DNA from: Gamarada debralockiae
Taxonomy: Eukaryota > Ascomycota > Leotiomycetes > Helotiales > Hyphodiscaceae
Reading direction: 5' to 3'
DNA length: 64,000 nt
Assembly: GCA_002803225.1 (NCBI GenBank)
Contig: NXFV01001213.1
Span: forward strand, 1-64,000
Part shown: piece by piece, positions 9,796-21,536 of the stretch
Position numbering within the stretch: position 1 is the stretch's first letter
Layout: each line of letters starts with the position of its first letter
Made by a program: the position numbers and the translations under genes
Notes under the pieces: model-generated
Databases searched by the model: none
The model's input: the letters and a program-made list of their open reading frames with translations, nothing else
What the model was told of the DNA's origin: nothing

Positions 9796-11547
9796 TTATG
9801 TCTCTATCACATCCGCCGCCAACGCACTCGCTCGCCTCAAATCAGCCAAATAATCATTCGGTTTCTCCATCTTCGCCGCGACCAGCGCAATCAAAGCGGC
9901 GCCCACTCCAGATCCATCTTTTGCAATACCGATCCTGATTCTCCTTTCCCCAGTGGCGCCAATGCCTTCCATTACTCTCAATGCTTCACGCATGTAATCC
10001 TCGAATCCAGGGTAGAACTCAACCAAAGAGCCGTCAACTCCGATATCCACGATTTCATCCTCTTTGACTGCAAAACCTGCTGTATCCGCTAACTTGTTCG
10101 CAGTGGCTGTGGCAGCGTCTGCGATCTTGAGGTTAGTGACATCTTCCAAGATGGCGGCAGCGGATTTGGGTCCTGAGACGGAAGAGGCACCTGGGGCAAG
10201 ACGACCAGTGTGCAAAACAATTGCACCGATGGCTACGCCTGCCAATCTGGCAGCACGCTTGGCGATTGCGTGAGATATTTCTTTCACGGCTTGTGCATCT
10301 TCGATGCTGGCTGCGCTCACACCCAGACTCTTTGAGATTTCCTGTCGAAGCACCCTCAATCCTACCGTGTTGTCGGCTTCCGCAACAGAAAGGATACTGG
10401 AATCGACACCCCATTGTGTGAACAAAGGAGAGGTTTCGTCGATGGTCGTGGTGCTGTGGTAGTCGTTGTGAGAGGAATTATCATCTCGGAACAAGGGTAT
10501 CGTAGGTGACTTCACGAGGCTGACGAGGACAATACGTAGAATTTCACCCAGGAACATGCCTGAGACTCGCTTCTCGAACATTTGGATACCGGGGTTCACA
10601 CTCTCTTTGTCGAGTTGCATATCGTAGATCGTGTTAGGGAGAACTTTCATCCCATTGTCGAAAGAACCCCACTCCGTGTTGACCACCATCTCGCCAGTGC
10701 TGTTGTCATAGTCTCCCTCCAATGGCTTCGTGATCTTGGAGAGTTTCTCGACATAGGCACCGTTTGTGCCAGTCCCAAAGATGGCTCCGAGGAGAGTGCC
10801 GGTCTTGCCGGGAGATGTGTATGATCGTGCCATGAGCGTTCCAACTGTGTCGTTCACTAGAGCGGCTACCTTGACAGGCAGGCGCAGGAGGTCGATCTCC
10901 TTCTGTAGTAAAGCGCAAACATCTTGCCCAATTGCATCCGCAATATCAAAGCCCTTCGTCCATCTTATGAGCGTGCCTCTGTTGATTCCAATCTGGTGAA
11001 CTGGGAAACTGAATGTAAAGCCAAGTCTGAAAATATGCTCGTCCCTATATCCCTCAGGAGTGCTAACTGTCTGACGCCGCCTAATGTGTGTTTCGAAGTG
11101 ATCGTTGTGGTGAGCCTGTAAGAATAGCTCGATCTGCTTGGCTAGAAATGCGAAGAGTTCTTTTGCCGTTTTGGCAAGCATTAGTTCTTTTGGGATTGCA
11201 ACTTTCGATTGGGTAAGACTGAATGTGCTGTCTCCGTGCAACTGAATCGAACAGACTCGGAAATTCGTTCCGCCAAGATCGACCGCCAGGTAGAGTCCCT
11301 TTTCTGTGCCATTGGGTACGCCGGTGACATATGTAGGGATCTGGCTCATGGTGGTCGCATTCTTCTCCAGACCCTCGTCTGTGCCAGTGTTAGCACATAG
11401 ATCCACAGGACAGTTTCTGCGACTACCGCTAGATCTTAGGGATCACCTACTCATCTGACGTATGAACTCTGCCACATTCTTCCTAACATCTTCGTCCGTG
11501 AACTCGAACTCCGCGGCGATCCGCTTCGATTCCGCAAGAAGTTCCAT
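9796..11547 (-). CDS. glk1: Glucokinase (hexokinase family)
   Basis: Core model: complement(join(9796..11378, 11451..11547)), 559 aa from ATG 11547 (MELLAESKRIAAEFEFTDED), the usual start region of fungal glucokinases. Intron 11450-11379 has a GTAGGT donor, GCTAAC branch and CAG acceptor. It phosphorylates glucose with ATP at the head of glycolysis in the cytosol. Visible motifs in order: LAVDLGGTNFRVCSI (phosphate 1), LGFTFSFPV and LIRWTKGFDI (sugar contacts), AALVNDTVGTLMA (catalytic Asp), GAIFGTGTNGAY, NTEWGSFDN, FEKRVSGMFLGEI and IGVDGSLVEFYPGFEDY near the adenosine site. All are intact, and the length fits the family. The frame upstream of the ATG is open and appears spliced to an exon coding a hydrophobic segment (separate entry), so the protein may be longer. 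Confidence 0.92.
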
Positions 11548-12147
11548 CTTGTGGGGTCTTGAAATCGGTGGTTCTGTGGCAAAAGGGTGAGGGGATTCGC
11601 AGATTCCTGCTTCGAAGTTCGCAGGGGGAGAATAAGATGTCGGAGTGTAGGGTCGTGGAGGTCTCGATTGCAAGGATGGGGTATCCGTAAATAGGAATTG
11701 TACAATCTGGATTCGAAGTTGTCAGTCAAAGAATATGCAGAGCCTCGAAGCGAATCCCATTGGGATGTTGTCGGTCATGTAATCACCGAGCAGGAATGAT
11801 GTAGGGCACTCACGAGGACAACAGCAAGAAATGCAAAGGAGGCGAGGTGGACGAGACTAATGGGATTTTGAGTCGACACTTTGTGGGCCTTAAAAAGGCT
11901 CGACTCGTCAATCGTAGGAGAAGGAGAAGAAGGTCTGGGCGAGTGGGCCCTTCTTCTGTTTGAGGACGACGTTTTGTAGACGGGGGAGACCAAGGCCACA
12001 CTTGGCGGGGCAGGAGGTTGAGGCGGGATGAAAGGAGGGGTCCCTCACTTCATTCGTTGATCTGTCAAAGGGCCGTCTATGCCGTACGACACTCAGTTGA
12101 CTTAACAGGTGATCACCCAATTGACAGTTTTGCTGGTCCCGACGCAT
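11451..12147 (-). other. Possible N-terminal extension of the glucokinase with a transmembrane segment
   Basis: The glucokinase frame is open upstream of ATG 11547 to a 3' splice signal at 11707 (CTGAC branch, CCAG). A matching GTGAGT donor lies at 11813, with an open frame before it in the right phase (12044-11814). Joining them gives a Ser/Pro/basic region and then a hydrophobic run (LVHLASFAFLAVVLVIVQFL) spanning the junction. No ATG exists in the first exon itself. A tentative upstream exon (12147-12107, ATG 12147) can be joined through intron 12106-12001, but its GTTAAG donor is only fair. It could instead be a spliced 5' UTR. Confidence 0.4.
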
Positions 12148-13304
12148 GAATCTGCGACTTAGAGGGATAATTCCTTTGTTTAATCCGGGTAGATTGGAGG
12201 CGCTTATTCAGGGCCGGCCGCTGTCGCCAGGGAGCTCTGGATAGAGCCGTTCAAACTTGTTGGGCTAGATGCAGAAGTTCGAATTGGGTAGCAAGTAAAG
12301 TACGTAGCTTCGGCGTTGTCTGCAGAATCTTCGGCCAAATTGTAGGAATTTTCAGGGACGAGGGATCCGCTATGATGTCGATAACTCGATGGAGAGTGGA
12401 TGGCAGATTGGATTTAAAAACCCAAGCGAAGGTGTACGAGGAAATTACCGAGTCTCACAGCGACAAAAATCCAGCACAGAGAAGAGAAGAGGATGAGGAG
12501 AATATTAAAAGTCTAAATTAGTAATCGAGATGTTTACAAAGGCGGGAAGGAGCCTTCAAACCTCCAGTGAGGGTTGACATCCATTTAAGAATACACAGAC
12601 CCAAACTAGTGTCAGATCTCATGTTCCAGCTCCACTGTCCGATCTGGGAATAGTTTCCTTGGAGAGATGTTCTGGACAACCTGTCAACTTCTTGACAATT
12701 AAAGCTTCAGATATCTTGGCGCCTATTTACATTCCTATCGATGACCCTTTGATGAGGATTAACCCAGAAATCAATTTTGCTAGTGTGATACCGTCATGAC
12801 TCCCTTGTTCGGAGAATCTTGGGTGTAGCTCGAGTGGCCGGCATATGCCAGAAAGGCAAACGTATGCATCATGATGGAGGGACTTCTTGTCATACATTGC
12901 CTTCATCGAGAGGGCGTACGGAGTACTGACGTTCTCTTGTACTCGATGCATCAGCGGCGATGCCATACATCGTACGTCGAAGACTGAATATTCTCAATTT
13001 ATGAATTTGCCTACCAGTTGGGTCCTTTTGTGATTTATGTGTATATTTCAGCATCTGGTAAGGCAATCTCATGGATGCCATGTGTCATCTGATTTCAATT
13101 TTCAGACCTCAAGATCGGCGGGCAACACAGTCTACATCCAAATTTCCCTGCCAGTGGACATTTTCAAAATCGCTTACTCTATTCTTTGTCTTCCCTTTCT
13201 CCCTTGCCTTCCACCCAACAATTGCAGTGCTATCACCCTTGCGAGTTCTCTTCAATCCCTCTAACGATTTGAACCACACCTGCAAGCTACCCACGACCAC
13301 CATC
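12148..13304. other. Intergenic, no gene seen
   Basis: Upstream flank of the glucokinase. Only short shadow ORFs are present. Confidence 0.5.
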
Positions 13305-13957
13305 ATGGAACATCCGAATTACTTATTGCTCCAAAAGATTAATCCTCGACAAATCTGGTTCTTCACATTCGAAGAGGTCCACGACCCCCACTGTCAAGTA
13401 TCTTGGACTCCTAGAATGCCTAATTTATTCCTGCTACAGAACAAATTCCCCTTCTGATTTGACTACTACATGTTTTCGCAGTATACGAAAAAGGAGTATA
13501 ATTCAACTCTGACGAAGGAAGTGTCTTAAAGACATGGAAAAGGTACTGTCGCAACGATCCTGTCGTCCATACCATCGCCCGACCGAAGGTAAGTCTCACA
13601 CCAAATGAGCTCCGGGCGGCAAGCCATTACGTATCTTTAGCTGGGAGGAGAGCTATCCTTTCGAGGCATTACACTCCGACGCAGCCCGAGCTGCCGAGCC
13701 GCGATGTTTTCGAAGATGAAGCATATCTCGTCGTCGATGACGGGGCCTTTGTGAGCCTTACACGGGACGTCTTGCTTGAACTAATTAACCACGCTATATA
13801 CGAATGGACGGCCTTTATAGACCTCCAACTTTCGGTTTTCAACAACCAGCGAAAGATCAAGCAGTTCACACTCACCCACAAGTCCTGGAAGCAGCTTGCT
13901 CACAGTCCCTGGAAGAGGACTTCGCTTACCTGTGGAAGTCATACAATGCTGAACTGA
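13305..13957 (+). pseudogene. Decayed hypothetical gene, family not recognised
   Basis: A protein-like frame from ATG 13305 (MEHPNYLLLQKINPRQIWFF, then TFEEVHDPH) ends at 13457. After a possible intron ending in TTTTCGCAG (about 13480), a second frame runs from about 13482 to 13957. It reads YEKGV, a TAA, then FNSDEGSVLKTWKRYCRNDP and VVHTIARPKVSLTPNELRAA. The TAA (about 13496) breaks an otherwise continuous 155-codon frame; CAA to TAA would explain it. The tail after about 13850 may also shift frame, since another frame there reads LEEDFAYLWKSYNAELKPK. I do not know the family. It is probably a disabled fungal gene rather than a working one. Confidence 0.35.
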
Positions 13958-14174
13958 AACCAAAGCGCGAGAGGAGAGTCGATTTGTGGCAGCTCCTCGT
14001 CGAAATCGGATTGTTTTGTCCCGGGAAGCTCACGAGTGTAAGAAGTGTAAGAAGAACGAGAAGAAAAGTATCCTCTCGAAACAACCACAAGCGATGGCAG
14101 CAACTCAACAGTTCGACTATAATCTTTCACGCCTCAATGGCTCGCAGACAAGAAAACTGAATTGGGATCTCTGA

Positions 14175-15553
14175 CCCGGCAATACTCGGCCTTCTTTGGT
14201 CTTTAGTTCGCTTGGAATAGGGAGGTGAAGTCTGACATAAATTTTCAAACGGAGGATTTCAACATTTAGAATTTTAACGAGAGACTCTAAAATAGAAATG
14301 AGAGACTTGATGACGTGTCATCTGACTTTTCCATTGGGAGTTCCTTTAAAATCGAAACAAAATGAATTGAGATCCGGACAGTTCACAGCATGTCCACTCG
14401 CTAAAACTGGTAGGTCCTCCTGCCCCGCACCTCCTCGACCCCTCAATTCCTCCCCAATATCTAGCAAAGCGCTGCTATGAACCCCTAGATGGCGTTATTT
14501 AAAAGAGAAGCTTAGAGATTCGCGATCTAGTGCGCAGATGTCATATCATCGTATCCCTTTGTTTCTTTTTGACAAATATATTTGAAGATACGAGGTTGGG
14601 GCTTTGTGTTAAAGATGGCGGGGACCTTACCAATCAGATCCAAATCAGATTATGTAGGACTTTGGGGGCTGAAGTCTAACAATGGAAACAGTGCCTCCAT
14701 GTGTATCAGGACTTTCAGGACTTTTGCGCGAAATCACGAGGCATCAACTGTGAACGGTGAAAGTCCTCCAATTATGCTGGCAATCCTTCTATTTATATCA
14801 TCGCAAAAATCACCAACGGACAGGCAGTGAAATACAGCCTGACTGCGGGGCCGAGGCTGGGTAATTACTTAAGCAGGACATGGAGAAGTGTGCGATCGAG
14901 TGAGGCTGAGCACTGGATTATTCAAAGCCACCAAGTACAGTAGCCCTCAAAACTCCCACATAGGAAGAAGCGGTGGAAAAGAAGGGTGCGCAACTCCCTC
15001 CCTCTTTCGTATTCTCTCCTTTCAACCCAAATTAAATTGTATCTTCGTCCCCAGAGATCATCATCACTTCGGGACTCGAACTTCACGTAAAATACACCCT
15101 CCCAGGACTTGACAAGTTTCGCGTGGCGTCTTTTCAGTGACCCTTTACGGTGGTGCAATCTGGAACAAAGCGGAAAGGATTCCTCCGTCTCGTCCTGGGT
15201 CCTTCTTCAGCTTCGCAATCTCACCACCTTCTCAAACAATTTTCCCTCTGCCCTTTTTCCCCTGGGCTCGCCGTTCCGCCAGCCTCGATATGTCATGTCA
15301 AGGAATTCTATCCTAGTTCTTACTGTTCCTGCAGATTATCATTCACTACATATGGTCCTCAGCGAATAACCCTTCAAAGGCCAGGTCGCGGAACCTCGTC
15401 CCATTTTCTCAGCCCCGGCGGGTCAACTCGTCTGTCTTAACGTTTGCTCGCTCGCTAGCGCAGAAGTGGAAGCTGACAGCGGAGGCGTATCTGAGCTCCA
15501 CCGCACTCATCTTCTACCCTCGACACACCACTGATTAATCCCTCCCGGACCTT
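14175..15553. other. Intergenic, no gene seen
   Basis: Upstream flank and probable 5' UTR of the Hsp70-like gene; pyrimidine-rich stretches at about 14990-15025 and 15240-15290. No supported ORF. Confidence 0.45.
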
Positions 15554-17935
15554 ATGAGTTCTTTGAACAATCGCTTCAAAGGCCTTGGATTCGGGTCCAA
15601 ACGCAAGTCGAGCGCCCACGTCCCTACTACGATCGCAACCAACCCCTCTTCATCTGCGCCACAACTACCCCAATTAAATCAACTCCCAGGTAGACCTGCC
15701 TCTACCTCAGCCGCCTCTTCAACTACAAGTCTCCCCATGAATCACCCCGGTGCTGGTGGGCGACCGCCGAGTTATTCAAACAATTACGCTCCTGCTCCCG
15801 CGGCTGTCGGTCGCACAACGAGTCCGATGGCTGGTGGCACTCCTCGAACACCACCCACGCAAATGATGGGAGGTCCTCCTCCGATTAATACTGCTGCTTC
15901 CGGATATCCTCCTGGACATCCTGCCGCTGGCCAAATGGGAGCACCTCCTGTGGCAGGCGGCCCCCCTCAATATGGTGGTGGACCTCCACAGTACGGAGCT
16001 CCACCGCCAGGAGGTGGCAGCATTGCTGCGCAACAATATGCGAATAGAAACAATGCAGTCGAGGTTGAAGGAGCTGGCAGAAGTAAAGCGCAACTGATTG
16101 TTGGTATAGACTTTGTAAGTATCGATCCTCCTTTGGTCTGACTTCTATCTGACAGTTTTAGGGAACCACCTTCTCGGGCGTTGCTTTCGCCTTCGCGACG
16201 AACACAGAAGCCAAAGAAGATATTATCACAGAATGGCCTGGTGCCGGATCATACACAAAACAGAAGGTACGGGTGGCAAATCTTTGAGGACGAGTCTTTG
16301 CTAAGAAAGAGTAGATTCCAACTGTGCTATACTACGATCAATACCAGAAGGTTGTGGGCTGGGGACCTGATATCGCCGATGCTTTAGCACCAACTGGATA
16401 CCCAAAACCAGGTGTGCAAAAGGTCGAATGGTTCAAGCTTCAGCTCATGCTTTCCGGTAACACATATATCGATCCTATCAACCTCCCTCCCCTTCCTCCG
16501 GGAAAGTCAGAAATCGATGTGGCGGCCGATTACCTCTTCAAACTCCGACAAGCGATGCGAAATCAATTACAAAAGACTCTTGGGGAAGTGTTCAACAGAG
16601 AAGAGAGAAACATCCGGTACTACCTGACAGTGCCGGCCATCTGGAACGATGCTGGAAAGGCTGCCACCCGTGCTGCTGCCATTCAAGCTGGTTTCCTGCG
16701 AGACGAGAACGATAACCGACTTACCCTTATCACCGAACCCGAAGCAGCAGCTCTCTTCTGCTCGAAAGCTGGTCTGTTGAATCTCAAGGTCCATGATGCA
16801 GTCCTGATTGTTGATTGCGGTGGTGGAACCGTCGATTTGATTGCCTACGAAGTCGAAGAGGAGTCTCCTTTCACAGTGTCCGAATGTACAGCAGGCTCCG
16901 GTGATTCTTGTGGATCAACTGCCCTGAACCGAAATTTCAGCAACATTTTGAGGACGAAGATCCGAAAAATGAAGCTGCCAGACGGATCCAAGACCGCTGG
17001 ACGAGTTTACGCCAAGTGTATCATGGATTTTGAGAACAGAATCAAGGCCGATTTCCGAAACAACAACCAGAAGTGGGCTGTAGATGTTGGTATCGAAGCA
17101 GAGTTCCCAGAAGCCGGTATTGAAGAAGGATACATGACTTTCACGAACGAGGAGATTCTCCAATGTTTCGAGCCAGTCGTCAACCGAATCTTGGAGCTGG
17201 TCCGAAATCAGATCATCGCCATTCAAGCACAAAACCGGACATTGCAAAACGTTCTCGTGGTTGGTGGGTTCGGTGCCTCTGAATACCTCTTCCAACAGAT
17301 CAAACTACACGTGCCACCTCAGTTCCAGGCCAAGGTTGTCAGACCTATGGATTCCGTCGCTGCTATCGTCAAGGGTGCCGTCACTGCTGGTATCACTGAG
17401 AGAGTTGTTACATCGCGTGTTGCTCGTCGTCACTATCTCATGGCAACTCTCCAGCCTTTCAAGGAGGGCCACCACCCAGAAGCTTACCGTGTTCCATCGC
17501 TGGATGGCAAGGACCGATGCAAGTTCACTCGCCAAATCTTCGTGCAGAAGGGCCAAAGAGTCAAGATTGGTGAGCCTGTCAAGGTCTCATTCTTCAGACA
17601 AGTTGCTCCTGGTGCCACTCTGATGTACGAGGATATCCTATACGCTTGCGATGACGATGTTTGCCCAGAATATACCAAGGATCCTCGTAAGTCTCACACT
17701 CTTCTTCCACTCGAAATGCACTAACAGAATCACAGGTGTCAAGGAAGTCGTCACACTCACATCAGATCTGTCTCGCAAGAACCTCGAAAAGGACTTTGAA
17801 CGAATGGACACCCCGCAAGGAACATTCTACCGAGTATACTTCGATATCTACCTCACGCTCGACGGATCAGAATTCAACGCCGAGTTAGTGTGCCAGGGAG
17901 AAGTGATGGGTCGCTGCACGTCGAGATTCAAATAA
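15554..17935 (+). CDS. Hsp70 superfamily ATPase, HSPA12-like, with Pro/Gly-rich N-terminus
   Basis: Model: join(15554..16114, 16162..16266, 16315..17686, 17736..17935), 745 aa; all three introns are 47-49 nt with standard sites, and the last donor is GTAAGT. Residues 1-180 are a low-complexity Ser/Pro/Gly tail with repeated GGPPQYG. The actin-like ATPase fold follows: phosphate-1 loop AQLIVGIDFGTTFSG, phosphate-2 VLIVDCGGGTVDLIAYEV and adenosine motif LVVGGFGASEYLF. The canonical Hsp70 substrate-binding domain and EEVD end are absent; the last 170 residues are a beta-rich domain of the type seen in HSPA12-like proteins. These are widespread, often multi-copy in fungi and of uncertain role. 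It is probably cytosolic, as no signal peptide or membrane segment is seen. Confidence 0.88.
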
Positions 17936-19217
17936 ATTATGGAAACACCAAAAGTGACAGATACAACGAATTTCTTTCTTACCTTCGGAGGATACAGGGA
18001 TGGGGGGTGCGATGTGGATGGAGTATTCCGGTTTGTGAGCGAAGATGAAGATATGAGGGGAGAATGGAGGACTGGATACAGGCTGGTGATATGTGGAGAA
18101 GGCGTGGAAATGATACACAGCTCGGGTGGCTTTTTAAATGGGTAAATAGTAATTGAATCGGTTGGTTCATAGTTTAGAGACCTCCATAAATGTTTTCAGT
18201 TAACCAAAAAGAAATTCCTGGATGGTTTTCATGTATCTTGTCTGATCCCTTGCAGACCTTCCTTCTTCTCGACTAATAATGACAGAAGGAGCAGAGACGG
18301 CTTGAGCCACAGCTATCTTATATACTTTTCAATATCCTCATCATTTATCCAGTTCTCCATTCCCAAAATCCTTGAAGGTTGTCCGCGGCTTAGAAGATAG
18401 CTCGAGTTAATTCACTGCCCTAAGCGGCAGCATCCAACAATGATTTTACTCAAAGGTACGGATGCATTTAAGGAAATCGATATGTATTCAACGCTTCACG
18501 AGGATTCGTCTTCAATAAGCTTCATCTAGGCCTCCATTCGAGATTGTCGTAACTGCCCCTAAGCCAACGCCGTCCCATCTCATCTCATCCCCACAATCTG
18601 TCTCGGGAAGCAGAGCGGGGCCTCGCAATGCGTCATCGAACAGTAGAGCTCAATCCAACCTTCTTCTCCCTCCAGACACTTCAGTTCCAGGTTATCAACT
18701 TGAAACACCAACATTCTTTCATCCCTTATTCCTTCTTGCTTTCTAATCTATTACGCGTCGCTTGGCGCACCACTCTCATTAATTCCATTTGCTGCTCCTC
18801 ATAATCGTTTCCCTCTTATCTTTTCCTTATCAAATCAATCGCCTTCTAGCACAGGCCACGCAAAGTGGACGAGGCTCAGACTACTACGAACAGGGGATAT
18901 CCAAGTACTGCCTTGCACGCATCCTTGTCTTCTATCAACCTCTCCTCTCGTGAGCGATAATACGTCATTGGAGTCATTGGAGATGCAGGTCGTCTCCATC
19001 TTCTAATGATCCGTTGGATGGGAGACCCTGCCGTCGTCCTTGCAGACAAGGGCACAAGGCTGTGAAGCTAGGACGACCTTCCTCCTTGGTACTGAGAGAC
19101 GACCTTGGATCTGCGACTCTTGATTGAGCCTGGCGGCCGCCTCACTTCCATACCATCTTCTTGTATCTCTTCCTTTACGAGTTCCTTTTCATTCACGATA
19201 CACTTCAACGAACAATC
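17936..19217. other. Intergenic, no gene seen
   Basis: Contains the 3' end of the Hsp70-like gene and the upstream region of the thaumatin-like gene, with long pyrimidine-rich tracts (18650-18850) typical of fungal promoters and 5' UTRs. No RNA gene found. Confidence 0.45.
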
Positions 19218-20557
19218 ATGATGCCTACGACACGTACACGCAAGTCGCCTGCGGCGAAATTCCTCCAGACCTTCTCCCTCCTCTGTCTCCTCCCACTAAT
19301 TGTATCTTCGTCTTATGCCTACGATTATGAGCTCCATCCAGCGAACATAAGACGCCGCAGTGGCTCACCAGAACGACCTGCCTTCTGGGGCCCTCCTAGA
19401 AAACGAGCCAACCAAGTTCCTCTCATCGTCAGCAACAATTGCGGGGACACGATCTGGCCTGGCGTGGAAACACAAGCTGGCACCGGTCCTGGGACTGGAG
19501 GCTTTGAGCTGGCAAGTGGAACGAGCAATGATCTTATGGTGAGCGCTGATTGGCAGGGCAGAGTTTGGGGAAGAACGAATTGCAGCTTCAATGTTGGGGG
19601 AACTGGAGCGAGTAATTTGAATGGTAGCAATGGTGCTGGAGCTGCCTGTGGGACAGGAGATTGTGGTGGGGTTTTGAGTTGTGTGAATACCGTGAGTCTC
19701 CACTTCCACTCAATCAATGAACAGGTGTTAATGTTGAGCAGGGCGCAACTCCTGTCACATTGGCAGAATTTGATCTCGCAGGAGGAGTAGACGGCACTCA
19801 AGTATTCTACGACATCTCCCTCGTAGACGGCTACAACATTCCCCTCGGCATAACCTTCATCCCCGGCGACAATTCCACTCTCCAAGACATACCGCCCAAT
19901 CTTACCAACCCCGCCTGCATCGCAACAGCCGGCATGATGCTGCCCCCAGCACCCTCAGGAACTTTAGGCAACTCCTCCAACTCCTCCTACCCAATACCGT
20001 ATGAAGCAACCCAAACTTCCGGCCAAATAGCCTCCTGGTGTCCTTGGTACCTCCAAGTAACCCCACCCACCAAACCAGGCGACGGGGTCTACCCGTACCC
20101 CGACGCCAACATCCAGCGTCCTATCTTCGACCCATGTCTCTCCAAGTGCGCGAAGACCAATGCTCCTGCCGACTGCTGCACTGGCTCTTACAACGATCCC
20201 AATGTCTGTAAACCTGCCGACTATTCCACGGCCGCCAAAGCAATCTGTCCAGACGCCTACTCCTTCGCTTTCGATGACAAGACTTCTACTTTCATCATCC
20301 CGTCTGGAGGAGGATGGGAAGTCACGTTCTGCCCGACGGGCAGGAGTACGAACATTCTGAAGACGTTCAAACCACAGTTGGAAGCGCTGGGTCAGGCGGG
20401 ACAGGCGACGAAACAGATTTTAGACGACGCGATGAATGTCACGATTATTCTGGAAGGTGGGAAGGAGAATGGTGCTGAGAGGAGTAGGGGCGAGAGGTTT
20501 GGTGGTGCGAGTTTTGGGGCGCTGGTTGTGGTTGTTGCTTGGGCTGTTCTTTGGTAG
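19218..20557 (+). CDS. Thaumatin-like secreted protein, probably GPI-anchored
   Basis: Model: join(19218..19691, 19742..20557), 429 aa; intron 19692-19741 begins GTGAGT. ATG 19218 was chosen because the open frame further upstream has no ATG. An N-terminal basic stretch followed by LQTFSLLCLLPLIVSSSYA is a signal peptide. The thaumatin fold is clear: VPLIVSNNCGDTIWPGV, then GGFELASGTSNDLMV and WQGRVWGRTNC, GTGDCGG, TLAEFDLAGG, FYDISLVDGYNIPLGI and a cysteine-rich loop (CLSKCAKTNAPADCCTGSYN), then CPDAYSFAFDD. The C-terminus ends in a hydrophobic segment (FGALVVVVAWAVLW), which fits GPI attachment to membrane or cell wall. Family members in plants are antifungal or glucan-binding; in fungi the role is unclear, probably in the cell wall. 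Confidence 0.9.
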
Positions 20558-21536
20558 AGGGTGCTGGTCATCCTGGTGGAATACTGTATTGATTGGATGG
20601 ATGGGTGAAGAGGTGGAGAACTGGAGGAGAGTTTTGTTTCTTGTCCTGAGATACCCTTATGCATGCGTCATGGATTTTATGTTACGAGAACGAGAACGAA
20701 TTTCTACATCGTCAATTCCCTCTTCCCTTCGCTTCGTTCTTGAAGCCTACAGGGCCTTGGACCTCTGGAATAATTTTTCCCCTCGTGAATGTTAGATGGA
20801 GATAGTGGGATGGATTGTGCGCTCACGGGTAACACGCAAAGTTTCCAGTGCATTCCCGAGTTGAGCGTTACTTCGATGAACTTAAACATGGCAGTGCGGC
20901 TTCCTTCACGGGTTGTTTCTGGTCTCTAACATCTCTTCTCTGTGCTCGAGAGCTCTTCAACCACTCAACCTTTCCCAGAATCAAAGGCTTTGACGGCGTA
21001 ATTGGGACATTTGGGATCATGTTTTCATTGATCTCGCTCATCTATATACCTCACAACAATGCTATCTACAAACACAACTGCGAGTAAAGAGCAAGGAAGA
21101 CAAACGGCCAGCACTGCTCTATGATAGCAAATCGCATCCAGCAAGAAAGCAGTAGTCTATCCCTTTTTGCACCTCCGTGAGATCTCCCTTCATAGCTTCA
21201 CGAGATCTCTCGTTGTAGCTCCATGGGATTGGTGATGCTTGTGCTTGTATGACAAAGTCTCCATATCCTGTGATTCCATGCCGTAAGTCCCCCCTATCGC
21301 ATCCTCCTTCGAGTAAAGAGAGGCTAGGGAGGTATGAGTTGGGGAAACACAGGAAGAGAGACCAGAGAGGCGCACGCTATGCAAGTACATAATCCAACAT
21401 CCTTCAGCATCCATGCATCGCATCCAAACCCATCATATCGTATCATCAACGCCCACGCCACAAATCCAAGTCTCAAATCCCAATCTATGTCATCTTCGCC
21501 AAAGCAAAGATGCTATTAAGAACTTGGATAGCAAGA
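20558..21536. other. Intergenic, no gene seen
   Basis: Region between the 3' ends of the thaumatin-like gene (plus) and the ankyrin gene (minus), so convergent. No supported ORF, terminator or RNA gene. Confidence 0.5.
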
